DNA of 46,319 bases from CAYXVB01 sp964467785 (GTDB lineage: Bacteria > Bdellovibrionota > UBA1018), in assembly GCA_964467785.1 (NCBI GenBank), contig CAYXVB010000005.1:1-46319 (forward strand), read 5' to 3'. Below are positions 19,309 through 26,868 of this stretch, piece after piece (position 1 is the stretch's first letter; every line of letters begins with the position of its first letter). Below the pieces are notes generated by a model. It did not search any database, was not told where the DNA came from, and saw only the letters and a program-made list of their open reading frames with translations. A program made the translations under genes and the position numbers.

Positions 19309-20529
19309 ATGAACCCATCGTCCGACCCAACTCAAAACCGGGAATCGCACGTGCACGTCCGCGCCTCTCAGAACCACATGGCGACGACCTTCGACTTCGT
19401 CATCAGCTGCCCCGAGGCCGACGCCCGGCGCGCGGCCCTCCTTCTCGACCGCGCGCACGAGCTCATGGGCGAGCTGGAACGCCAGCTCAGCGAGTTTATC
19501 GCCGACAGCGCGGTCGCGCGCCTCAATCGCGCGCGCGCCGGCGATCGCATCGCCGCCCCGGACTGTCTCATCGACTTGCTCGAGCGCTCGGAGCGCATCC
19601 GCGCGCAGACGGACAACGCTTTTCACTGCACGGCCAAGAGCGCGGCGCATGTGCCGCTGCCCGCGGTGGCCTGGGACCGACTCGCCCGCCAGGCCTGGAA
19701 ACTTCATGATGGCGCGCACGTCGGCTTCGGCGCGATCGGCAAAGGCTACGCGCTCGACCAGGCGCGCGCGCTGCTGGTCAGGCAAGGGTTCAACGATTTC
19801 CTGCTCAGCGCCGGCGGCTCGAGCATCTGCCTGTCGGGTTACGCGGGCCCGCGGAGCGCGGCGGGCGCGGGCGAGCCTTGGCGCTGGGGCTGGAGCTGGC
19901 AAAAAGACGCCGAAGGCAACGACCTCGGAATCCCCCTCTCGCATCCCTCCGGGATGTCGCTCTCGATCGGCGTCTCCGGCACGCACGAAAAAGGCGATCA
20001 CATCCGCCGCGAGCGTTTCGATGCCGGGCCTTTGTCCACCGGGACCGCTTCAACCGACGCGCGCCCCCCACGGAGCGCGCTGATCGCCATGCCGTCGGCC
20101 GCGGACGCGGACGCGCTGTCGACCGCGCTTTTCGCCGCCCTCGACAAGGCGGGCTGGGACAGAGGGCTGGACCTCGTCGGCAAGGGTTTTGTCCAGCCGG
20201 CGGCGGCGTGCATCGATCCCGAAGGCGTACCTCGATGGAACGGGGCCTTTCAAAAACTCTTCGGCCCCGTGATGAGCGCGCTCCTCCTGGCGAGCGCGCA
20301 TCTGCTGGCTTCGCCCCTGCTAGCGCGCGCCGCCGACTCCGGCAACGCTGCGGGTGCCGCCGCGGGTGCCGATGACGCCGTCGACCTAGGCGCCATGGGC
20401 CTCGACAAGTTCACTCCGTACATCACCGAGCGCAATCCGCTCTGGGCCCTGCTGCCGGTGTGCTTCGGTCTATTTGTGTTGCTGCATCTGACTAACCACC
20501 GCAAGAAAAACAGGAGACCCTTGAAATGA
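19309..20529 (+). CDS. apbE: ApbE-like FAD:protein FMN transferase with a C-terminal membrane extension
   Basis: Residues 1-310 form an ApbE domain: HMATTFDFVI at the start, GFGAIGKGYALD (140-150), SAGGSS (167-172), STGTASTD in place of the StSG region, and ADADALSTALFAA (265-277) with the metal-binding Asp. ApbE moves FMN from FAD onto a Thr of exported flavoproteins. Unlike most ApbE proteins there is no N-terminal signal peptide or lipobox. Instead residues 321-342 (VMSALLLASAHLLASPLLAR followed by AADS) look exactly like an internal signal peptide, and a second helix lies at 377-394. This may be a fusion with a small membrane protein that once started at Met322 (20272). The stop overlaps the next gene by 4 bp. 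Confidence 0.82.
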   Translation: MNPSSDPTQNRESHVHVRASQNHMATTFDFVISCPEADARRAALLLDRAHELMGELERQLSEFIADSAVARLNRARAGDRIAAPDCLIDLLERSERIRAQTDNAFHCTAKSAAHVPLPAVAWDRLARQAWKLHDGAHVGFGAIGKGYALDQARALLVRQGFNDFLLSAGGSSICLSGYAGPRSAAGAGEPWRWGWSWQKDAEGNDLGIPLSHPSGMSLSIGVSGTHEKGDHIRRERFDAGPLSTGTASTDARPPRSALIAMPSAADADALSTALFAALDKAGWDRGLDLVGKGFVQPAAACIDPEGVPRWNGAFQKLFGPVMSALLLASAHLLASPLLARAADSGNAAGAAAGADDAVDLGAMGLDKFTPYITERNPLWALLPVCFGLFVLLHLTNHRKKNRRPLK

Positions 20530-21023
20530 AACTCAAGCAAAACGCGTCCATCATCCTCTCCACCGCAATGGTGCTCATGCACCTCGAACAGGCGGTCGCC
20601 GTGGAGATCGAGCCGCAGGGCAAGGCCCTGGCCGCGGTCCTCGGCTCGACCAAGGTCTCCGCCAAGTCGGTGGGCGACACCAAGTTCTTCTTCACCAAAG
20701 GCGCCAACGGCAAGCCGACGCGCGTCGCCGTGATCGAAAAGGGCATCTACCAACCGAACTGCACCCACACCTGGGCCATTGGCCTTGACGGCAGGACTGG
20801 CGCCGTGACCGAGGTGCGTGTCGTCGAGATGAGCTGCCCGCACGCTTTCCCGGCCAAGGCGGCCTCCTATCTCGAGCAGTATAAGGGCAAGGGCCCGGCC
20901 GACGTCGCCAAGCTCGACTCGCAGATCCAGACCATCGCCAAGGCCACCGGCAGCTGCCGTCTCACCACGGATGCGGTGAACCGCGCGATCACCCACTACG
21001 CCAAGGCCAAGGGCCAGCTCTAA
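20526..21023 (+). CDS. Exported FMN-binding-domain-like protein
   Basis: The 165-residue protein has a signal peptide (MKLKQNASIILSTAMVLMHL, cleavage near AVAVE). The body has an FMN-binding-like arrangement: FFFTKGANGKPTRVAVIEKG, VTEVRVVEMSC and, near the end, LDSQIQTIAKATGSCRLTTD followed by AVNRAI. In the FMN_bind family this last place holds D..SGATxT, where ApbE attaches FMN to the second Thr; here the motif is ATGSCRLTTDAV, so the flavin-carrying Thr is uncertain. Two Cys-x-His pairs (NCTHTW and SCPHAF) are unusual and could bind haem or metal. Its position between apbE and the NapH-NapG-like gene, with 4-bp and 3-bp junctions, is the best functional evidence. Confidence 0.65.
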   Translation: MKLKQNASIILSTAMVLMHLEQAVAVEIEPQGKALAAVLGSTKVSAKSVGDTKFFFTKGANGKPTRVAVIEKGIYQPNCTHTWAIGLDGRTGAVTEVRVVEMSCPHAFPAKAASYLEQYKGKGPADVAKLDSQIQTIAKATGSCRLTTDAVNRAITHYAKAKGQL

Positions 21024-21026
21024 AAA

Positions 21027-22673
21027 ATGTTCGGAGTCCCGACCCGGCACGTACGCATCGCAGTCCAATGGGCGGTTTTCCTAACGTGGATCAGCCTGAT
21101 CTACGCCACCCACCACCCTATGGACTCTTGGCTCGCCCGGCACATCCCAGTCTCGATCCTCCTCAGGATCGATCCCCTGGTGATGACCGTGGTCACGGGC
21201 GGTATGCGGATGGGCATCACCATCCTCATGCTCGGCTTCGTGACGTTGGCGATCAGTCTCTTGTTGGGTCGGGTATTCTGCGGTTGGGTCTGCCCGCTGG
21301 GCGCCATCTTCGACTTCTACGGATGGTTTCTTCAGCGGATGCGGGTCAAGTTCCTCGGCCCGTCGCCCAAGTGGTTCCGCCTCAAGTACTATATCTTACT
21401 CGCCCTGCTGATCTTTGCCGCGATGGGCGCGGTAAGCCCGCTCATGGGAATCGACCCGATCGTACTGCTCACCCGCACGATGGCGGCGGTAATCAACCCG
21501 TTCTGGCGCCGCAGCGACGAGCTCACCTGGTCGGTCGGTGGCGGTGTCGGCGCGCAAGGGTACTTCTTCGACACGGCGTCGCTACTGCTGTTCCTGGCGA
21601 TCATGGCGGGTACCACGCGCGTCTCGCGCATCTGGTGCCGCACCACCTGCCCGCTTGGCGCGTACCTGGCGATCGCCTCGCGCCATTCGGCGCTCCGTCG
21701 CCAGACGCAGAACTGCATCCACTGCAACATCTGCTCGGCCCACTGTCCGACGGGGGCCATCAGCTTCGACAATGCCGAGGTCTATACCGAGTCCGAGTGC
21801 ATCAAGTGCTTCTCCTGCAGCCAGGAATGCCCGGTCGACGCCAACTTCTTCACGCTCAAGAATCCGCTGCCGGCGGTCACTTCCGCCTACGCGCCCGTCT
21901 CGCTGGAGCGGCGCGAGGTACTCGCCACTTCCGCGGCCGCGGTGCTCGCCGCGCCGGCGCTGCAGCTCTCGGCGGGCGAGCCGAATTCGTCCAAGACCCT
22001 GTTGCGTCCGCCGATGAGCCGCGAGGAGCGCGACTTCCTCACCAGCTGCATCCGCTGCGACGAGTGCGTCAAGGCCTGCCCCACGGGCCTGCTCAAGCCC
22101 TCGGGCATCGAGAACGGCATGCGCGCGCTTTGGTCCCCCGTGATGCGCCCGACCGAAGGCTGGTGCATGCAAGGCTGCAACGCCTGCTCGCAGGCCTGCC
22201 CGACCGACGCGATCCTCAAATACCCGATCGAGGAAAAGTACTCCTACAAATCCGGCACCGCGGTCTTCGAAGCCTCCCGCTGCATCAGCCACACCGAGGG
22301 CAAGTTCTGCTCCGAGTGCATCCGCGTCTGCCCCACCAATGCGATCCAGTTCAAAAAAGGCTGGGAACCCGACACAGGCGCAGCCGATGCTCCAGGCGCC
22401 GCGGACGAAAAGCCGGCGAATGGCGCGGCCCGCCTCCAGCACGGCCCCGGCGCAGCTCTCGTCGGCCCGCGCGGCAGCGAGATGCCCGCCCCCGAAGGCA
22501 AGGTCCCGACCCGTCCTTACCATGTCAGCTTCGAGGCCTGCGTCGGCTGCGGCGCCTGTGAATATGTCTGCAACCAGATCGTCATGGGCGCGCCCGCGAT
22601 GGTGACCACCTCCTACGGTCGCGCGACCCCGACACACCTTCCTGCCACCACATCCAAGGAAACGTCTCAATGA
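21027..22673 (+). CDS. NapH-NapG-like polyferredoxin fusion (membrane plus Tat-exported 4Fe-4S domains)
   Basis: The 548-residue protein starts as a NapH/NosR-type membrane protein: about four helices, the CGWVCPLGA and CRTTCPLGA loops, then two [4Fe-4S] motifs on the cytosolic side (CIHCNICSAHCPTGAI and CIKCFSCSQECPVDAN). Near residue 295 there is an internal twin-Arg signal, ERREVLATSAAAVLAAPALQ, followed by a NapG/MauM-like domain with four more clusters: CIRCDECVKACPTGLL, CNACSQACPTDAI, CSECIRVCPTNAI and CVGCGACEYVC. In most bacteria NapH and NapG are separate. The layout suggests electrons pass from the cytosol or quinol pool through the membrane part to periplasmic clusters. The last codon overlaps the porin gene (ATGA). 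Confidence 0.82.
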   Translation: MFGVPTRHVRIAVQWAVFLTWISLIYATHHPMDSWLARHIPVSILLRIDPLVMTVVTGGMRMGITILMLGFVTLAISLLLGRVFCGWVCPLGAIFDFYGWFLQRMRVKFLGPSPKWFRLKYYILLALLIFAAMGAVSPLMGIDPIVLLTRTMAAVINPFWRRSDELTWSVGGGVGAQGYFFDTASLLLFLAIMAGTTRVSRIWCRTTCPLGAYLAIASRHSALRRQTQNCIHCNICSAHCPTGAISFDNAEVYTESECIKCFSCSQECPVDANFFTLKNPLPAVTSAYAPVSLERREVLATSAAAVLAAPALQLSAGEPNSSKTLLRPPMSREERDFLTSCIRCDECVKACPTGLLKPSGIENGMRALWSPVMRPTEGWCMQGCNACSQACPTDAILKYPIEEKYSYKSGTAVFEASRCISHTEGKFCSECIRVCPTNAIQFKKGWEPDTGAADAPGAADEKPANGAARLQHGPGAALVGPRGSEMPAPEGKVPTRPYHVSFEACVGCGACEYVCNQIVMGAPAMVTTSYGRATPTHLPATTSKETSQ

Positions 22674-23164
22674 TCCAGCTCCGTAATCGAAACCCGCTCC
22701 TCAACAGCCTTTTCGCCGCGACCGCTCTTGCGCTCGGAACAGCGCCGGCCACCGTTGCCGCGGAAGGGGCCACTCCCTCGAATCCCATGACCTCCAACTC
22801 CCCGGGGCTCTCCCCTTCGTCCGGCGCCTCGAGCGCGATCACCTCCGAGAAGTACAACGAGATGGTGAAGTACATGCGCACCATGTACGACGCGATGAAC
22901 AAGATGAACAAGCGCCTGGCCGAAGTCGAGAAGTCCGGCGGCGGCAAGGGCAAAGGCGGCAAGGGCAAACCCGGCGCCGAGGAAACGGTCGACCTGGGCG
23001 AATCCCCGGCTCCCGTCCAAACCGCCAGCGATATCAAATCGCCCCACGGCCCGCGGACCGGAGCCGAGCCGACATTCAAGGTCTTTTTCGATCTCGATCT
23101 CGTGGCCAAGCCGGGCGTCGAGGACTTCTCCTTCGACAATTTCCACAGCTTTCTCTTCTTTGAG
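22670..23164 (+). CDS. Outer-membrane porin-like protein, 5' part (interrupted by an assembly gap)
   Basis: Before the gap there are 165 codons. A signal peptide (cleavage near TVAAEG) is followed by a Ser/Pro-rich stretch and then a coiled coil, EKYNEMVKYMRTMYDAMNKM through NKRLAEVEK. A Gly/Lys low-complexity linker (KSGGGKGKGGKGKPG) leads to the first barrel strand, FKVFFDLDLVAKP. An N-terminal coiled coil before a barrel is typical of trimeric phosphate-selective-type (OprO/P) and related porins. The gene overlaps the polyferredoxin gene by 4 bp, so it belongs to the same operon and may pass a substrate, or anchor the electron chain, at the outer membrane. Confidence 0.75.
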
Positions 23165-23174
23165 NNNNNNNNNN
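23165..23174. other. Assembly gap (10 N) inside the porin gene
   Basis: Ten N. The frames on the two sides differ, consistent with a placeholder of unknown length. The missing piece is probably one or two early barrel strands, since the 5' side ends in FSFDNFHSFLFFE and the 3' side resumes in DLMFTFDISASPRFYELDYN. Confidence 0.98.
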
Positions 23175-24023
23175 GACCTGATGTTCACCTTCGACATCAG
23201 CGCCAGCCCCCGGTTCTACGAGCTCGATTACAACATCACGCCCAAGTTGCAGATCCGCGCCGGCCGCATCTGGATCCCGTTCGACGACCTTTCGCCGCAC
23301 AACATCTTCGGCGGGCGCGTCAACGTCTCCCGCCTCAACCCCGCCAGCAATCCGACCATGCAGTTCCTCCCCGACATCTGGACGGACCTCGGCATCGGCT
23401 TGCGCTACCAGCTCATCGACACCTCGGCGCTCCAGGGCGTCGCCCACTTATACGCGGTCAACGGCTTCCGCGACGGAGGCACCGACCCGAGCTCGCAGAC
23501 TACAGGCCAGAGCTATCCCAACTTCAGCAGCACCGTCTTGGGCGCGGACAACAACGCCGACAAGTCCATTGGCGCGCGCGTGCACATGATGTGGGCACGT
23601 AAATTCGGCGTCGGCGTTTCCTACTTCCGCGGCGGCTGGACTCCCTCGACTGCGCCCGCGGGCAAAGGCCTCAGCATGCTGGGCCTGGACGGTCAGCTCC
23701 GACTCGGACCCACCGAGTTCCGCGCCGGCATCGCCTCGATGAACGTCGACCTGCCCAACGACACCATGTCCCGCGGCGGACTCTATGGCGAAGTATCGCA
23801 TCGCTTCGGGCCGCGTCAGCAGTTCCGCGCCCTCGCCCGCGGCGGCACCTTGCAGCTCGACAACCGCGTGTTCGACGTCACCGATCAGATGATCGTCGGC
23901 GGCGCCCTCGTCTACGCTCCCGGCATGGTCGAGCTCTGGGGCGAGTACAGCCAGGACCTCAAGGTAGTCACCGGCAAGGTCAATTATAGTTACGCGGCTG
24001 CGCGCTTGGTGGTCGCCCTCTGA
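23175..24023 (+). CDS. Outer-membrane porin-like protein, 3' part (OprO/P-like barrel)
   Basis: The 282 residues after the gap show repeated barrel strands: PKLQIRAGRIWIPFDDLSPH (a phosphate-selective-porin-like IRAGRFWIPF element), LGIGLRYQLI, FGVGVSYFRGGW, LDGQLRLGPTEFRAGI, VELWGEYSQDL and the last strand VNYSYAAARLVVAL. The protein ends in Leu, not Phe. Its last 34 bp overlap the end of the minus-strand reductase gene, so the two operons converge tail to tail. It is the same gene as 22670-23164. The substrate is unknown. Confidence 0.75.
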   Translation, partial: DLMFTFDISASPRFYELDYNITPKLQIRAGRIWIPFDDLSPHNIFGGRVNVSRLNPASNPTMQFLPDIWTDLGIGLRYQLIDTSALQGVAHLYAVNGFRDGGTDPSSQTTGQSYPNFSSTVLGADNNADKSIGARVHMMWARKFGVGVSYFRGGWTPSTAPAGKGLSMLGLDGQLRLGPTEFRAGIASMNVDLPNDTMSRGGLYGEVSHRFGPRQQFRALARGGTLQLDNRVFDVTDQMIVGGALVYAPGMVELWGEYSQDLKVVTGKVNYSYAAARLVVAL

Positions 24024-24811
24024 GGCAGCGCGATCACCTTGGCGGCGGGGTTGGACGGACCAAAGGCCTCGGCGCGGATCGCCTGCGGGGAGACGCCATG
24101 CGCGTCCTTGAGCAGCTGCGTGACCTCGCGGATCATCTCGCCATTGCCGCAAAGGTAGAAGTCGGTGCCATGCCAGTTCCAGTGCGCGGGCAGTGACTTG
24201 AGATAATCCGTCACCCTCCCCTTGAACTGGGTGGTAAATCGGGTCGACGCCGGAGACTGCTCCCGGCCCAGGCGCGAAAGCGCGTGCACGACCTCGCAGC
24301 CATGCTGCTCGAAGACTCCGGGATAAAGGATCTCTCCCGCGTCGGGAGCGCCGAAGAGCAGCAGCGCCTTCTTGGGCGGCTGCGACTGGAAGTGCTCGGA
24401 CATCACGATCGAACGCATCGGCGCGATGCCGGTGCCAGTGGCGATGAAACAGGCCGAGCGCGAGGGCTCGGAGTCGTAGACGAAATCGCCGAACGGCGCG
24501 CGCATATTGAACTCGTCGCCCGCTTTGAGGCGCTTGACGAACTCGGAGCCCAAGCCGCCCTTCTGGTACTTGATACAAAGCTCGAACTCCCGTCCGTCAG
24601 CCTTACCGGGCGCGGAGGACAGCGAATAGAGCCGCTTGACGGTGCGCGGTTTCCAGGTGCCCGGCTCGGGCAAGCCCGGCACCTCGAGCGCGACGAACTG
24701 GCCGGCCTCGAACCGAAGCGGCTTGAGCGTCGCCACGCGCAACTCGACCACGCTGGGCGTGATCCAACGCGCGGACTGTACGATACAACGATACTCCCTG
24801 GCTTTGGACAT
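23990..24811 (-). CDS. FAD-dependent NAD(P)H oxidoreductase, ferredoxin-reductase (FNR) family
   Basis: The 273-residue protein has the FNR two-domain plan. The FAD domain contains GQFVALEVPGLPEP, then KRLYSLSSAPG (the RxYS FAD motif) and KGGLGSEFVKRLKAGDEFNM. The NAD(P) domain contains ACFIATGTGIAPMRSIV, LLLFGAPDAGEILYP, and FYLCGNGEMIREV, the CGxG motif, with a C-terminal EAFGPS. There is no fused ferredoxin domain, so its electron partner is separate; the polyferredoxin encoded opposite is one possibility. It lies 6 bp after the 24818-25375 gene on the same strand and overlaps the porin gene by 34 bp at its end. Confidence 0.85.
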   Translation of the reverse strand: MSKAREYRCIVQSARWITPSVVELRVATLKPLRFEAGQFVALEVPGLPEPGTWKPRTVKRLYSLSSAPGKADGREFELCIKYQKGGLGSEFVKRLKAGDEFNMRAPFGDFVYDSEPSRSACFIATGTGIAPMRSIVMSEHFQSQPPKKALLLFGAPDAGEILYPGVFEQHGCEVVHALSRLGREQSPASTRFTTQFKGRVTDYLKSLPAHWNWHGTDFYLCGNGEMIREVTQLLKDAHGVSPQAIRAEAFGPSNPAAKVIALPQRATTKRAAA

Positions 24812-24817
24812 AGTGAA

Positions 24818-25375
24818 TCAACTCTCCGCGTAAAGCGACAGGACCGGATCGACCCTGCCCCCCCGGACCGCCTCGGCGACCCCGGAGTCGGGGACCCCGT
24901 ATACGGAACGGAGAACTCCGAGATACTGATCGGCTAAAATCAGAAAAACTTTAGGCTCGGCCAGCGTCGCGCCGTCGATCTCTGCTCCCTTGCGGCTTTT
25001 AGCCAGCGCGAAGGCGCGCTCGATGGCCACCTTGCGGGAAGGATCGAGCATCCCGAGATTGAGGCATCGGCGCCGGCGGAAAAAGGAGCTTTCCGTCTTC
25101 ACTCCCAGCGGCAGGGCGCCCAGCTCGAGGATCTCCTCGACCTTGAGCAGATCGGCCGTGTTCCGCGGATAGAATTTCGGATCAAGATTGAAAAAATCGA
25201 CTCTGAAATTCGGCCCGAAAAGCTGGATCATCTGCTCCCGATTGACCACTCCGAGCTGAAGCGCGGCATCGCCGAAGCGGAGCCCGGATGCGCGACTGTG
25301 CTCGAGGACTAGCTCCACTTGCTTCTCGTCGAGTACGCCCTTTTCAACGAAGAACTCCCCAATCTTCTTTGCCAT
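24818..25375 (-). CDS. Protein with a GspE/PilB N-terminal (MshEN-like) domain
   Basis: I chose the ATG at 25375 (MAKKIGEFFVEKGVLDEKQV) rather than a start 165 bp upstream that would add a non-conserved stretch. The 185-residue protein has two short helical repeats, GEFFVEKGVLDEKQVELVLE and FGDAALQLGVVNREQMIQLF, of the kind found at the N-terminus of type II secretion and type IV pilus ATPases, where some bind cyclic di-GMP. A small alpha/beta part follows. There is no ATPase domain. Family relatives occur singly in predatory and gliding bacteria. It is 6 bp upstream of the reductase gene and probably in one transcript with it; why is unclear. Confidence 0.55.
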   Translation of the reverse strand: MAKKIGEFFVEKGVLDEKQVELVLEHSRASGLRFGDAALQLGVVNREQMIQLFGPNFRVDFFNLDPKFYPRNTADLLKVEEILELGALPLGVKTESSFFRRRRCLNLGMLDPSRKVAIERAFALAKSRKGAEIDGATLAEPKVFLILADQYLGVLRSVYGVPDSGVAEAVRGGRVDPVLSLYAES

Positions 25376-25466
25376 GGGAACATTTTCGCAGCAGTCCCCC
25401 GCGAATTCAAATAATTCTGAACTAATGCTGTTGAAATTACGGCAGTTTTCAAGCTCTTCGACATGT

Positions 25467-25515
25467 CCAAAATGACACATTACATTTTGGTCAAGTTTCA
25501 CCCAGAATCGATATT
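25467..25515 (+). promoter_or_regulatory. Candidate operator (CCAAAATG-N8-CATTTTGG) overlapping a promoter of the cytochrome/Tat cluster
   Basis: The halves CCAAAATG (25467-25474) and CATTTTGG (25483-25490) are perfect inverted copies with an 8-bp spacer, the geometry of a dimeric regulator site. The right half runs into TTGGTC (25487-25492), which lies 17 bp before GATATT (25510-25515), a plausible but weak promoter. It lies upstream of the gene starting at 25564 and between divergent genes. The regulator is unknown. Confidence 0.45.
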
Positions 25516-25518
25516 CGA

Positions 25519-25557
25519 GGCTCGGGGGTACACGAGCCAAAAACGGTTTTCGGGGGA
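25519..25557 (+). promoter_or_regulatory. Structured leader with hairpin and GGGGGA ribosome-binding site
   Basis: GGCTCG (25519-25524) and CGAGCC (25533-25538) form a hairpin. It is followed by AAAAC-G-GTTTT (25540-25550), then GGGGGA (25552-25557), six bases before the ATG at 25564. The structure ends right before the ribosome-binding site, so it could affect translation, but no known riboswitch is recognised. Confidence 0.35.
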
Positions 25558-25563
25558 ATGCTA

Positions 25564-26796
25564 ATGCAAAAGAACCAGAAGTCCTCTCTTGCGATCGCAG
25601 CGCTACTCTCGCTTTCGGGCTCGTTCGCCGTGGGCACGAGTGAAGCGCATGCGGATGCCCGTTCCAAGGCGCAACGACTCTTCGATCGCCTTGCCGGGGT
25701 GCCGATCCCGATGTCCGACCCGCGCTTCGCCCAGATGCAGGCGCTAATCGCGGCGGGCAACCTCGACGGCGCCGCGAAGATCGCGACGGCCGACGACAAC
25801 TTCTACAACATCACGCTCAAGCACTTTGCCCTGCCAATGTCGAGCCCGACCGAAGACCCGGTCCAGCCGCTCAACGACTTCGCCGCGACGCTCATCGGCG
25901 TCGTGCGCGACGACCTCGACGGCCGCGAGCTGCTGACCGGCAACTACATCTACAAAGCGGACAACTCCGTCAACTTCTCGACCGCCGCCAACCCGATCGA
26001 CATCCAGACGGACGCCGCGATCTACCGCTCCAACAACCACTATGAGCAGCTCGAACGGCGCGACGTCAATCTCCGTCAAGTGCTCGTGAAGGCGCCTCAA
26101 AAGGCCGCGACCTCCAACGCCGGCACGACCCTGATCGAAATCACCGACAACGGCGGCCTGATGACCACGCGCGCCTGGGCCCAATCGATGTACAGCGGCG
26201 GCACCAACCGCCGTGGCGTCCAGTACGCCTACCAGGAGTTCCTCTGCACGCCGCTCTCCGCCGTAGCGGACGCCTCGCTGCCCGATGATCGCATCCGCCG
26301 CGACCTGCCCCGCAACCCGGCGGGAGATGTCCGCCTGTTCATGAGCAATTGCCGCAGCTGTCACACCATCATGGACAGCATCGGCGGCGCTCTGGCCCAC
26401 TTTGACTGGAACGACGGCAACGGGGGCTTCATGATCTTTACCCCTGGCGCGGTTGTCGGCAAGATGAACCGCGCGGGCAACACTTATCCCGCCGGCTTCG
26501 TCACCACGGACAACTCCTGGGTGAACTACGGCACGGTCGGCCACAACGCCTCGCTGGGCTGGGGCGGCACGAACTCGGGCCGGGGCATCAACGCCATGGG
26601 CGCGATGTTCGCCGCTACGGAACAGTTCCCGATGTGCATGGCCAAGCGCGTCTTCACTGAAGTCTGCCGCCGCCCGCCGAGCACCAAGGAAGCATCCCAA
26701 ATCAGCTCGCTCGCCTCGGAGTTCAAGTCCAGCGGCTACAAGCTGAAGCGCGTCTTCGAAAAGGCCGCCGTGATCCCGGCGTGCCTGGGTGACTGA
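25564..26796 (+). CDS. Exported mono-haem cytochrome c-like protein, first gene of a four-gene cluster
   Basis: I prefer the ATG at 25564 over 25558, because GGGGGA ends six bases before it. The 410-residue protein has a signal peptide (LAIAALLSLSGSFAV, cleavage near AHADA). A long middle part of unknown fold is followed by one haem motif in LFMSNCRSCHTIMDSIGGAL (about residue 265) and a conserved-looking end, MCMAKRVFTEVCRRPPSTKE followed by GYKLKRVFEKAAVIPACLG. This end resembles haem proteins paired with DUF1501/DUF1592-type families in planctomycetes and some deltaproteobacteria. It is probably periplasmic; substrate unknown. Confidence 0.65.
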   Translation: MQKNQKSSLAIAALLSLSGSFAVGTSEAHADARSKAQRLFDRLAGVPIPMSDPRFAQMQALIAAGNLDGAAKIATADDNFYNITLKHFALPMSSPTEDPVQPLNDFAATLIGVVRDDLDGRELLTGNYIYKADNSVNFSTAANPIDIQTDAAIYRSNNHYEQLERRDVNLRQVLVKAPQKAATSNAGTTLIEITDNGGLMTTRAWAQSMYSGGTNRRGVQYAYQEFLCTPLSAVADASLPDDRIRRDLPRNPAGDVRLFMSNCRSCHTIMDSIGGALAHFDWNDGNGGFMIFTPGAVVGKMNRAGNTYPAGFVTTDNSWVNYGTVGHNASLGWGGTNSGRGINAMGAMFAATEQFPMCMAKRVFTEVCRRPPSTKEASQISSLASEFKSSGYKLKRVFEKAAVIPACLGD

Positions 26797-26868
26797 ACCC
26801 GCCAGTGATCGGCGCCGATACTCATAATGAAAACGGAACGAACCAGAATGACTATCCCAGGGGGATTC

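Noticed and set aside
26808..26819. Palindrome ATCGGCGCCGAT as an operator or terminator
   Set aside because: Only 12 bp, GC-rich, no loop and no T-tract; expected by chance in this composition.
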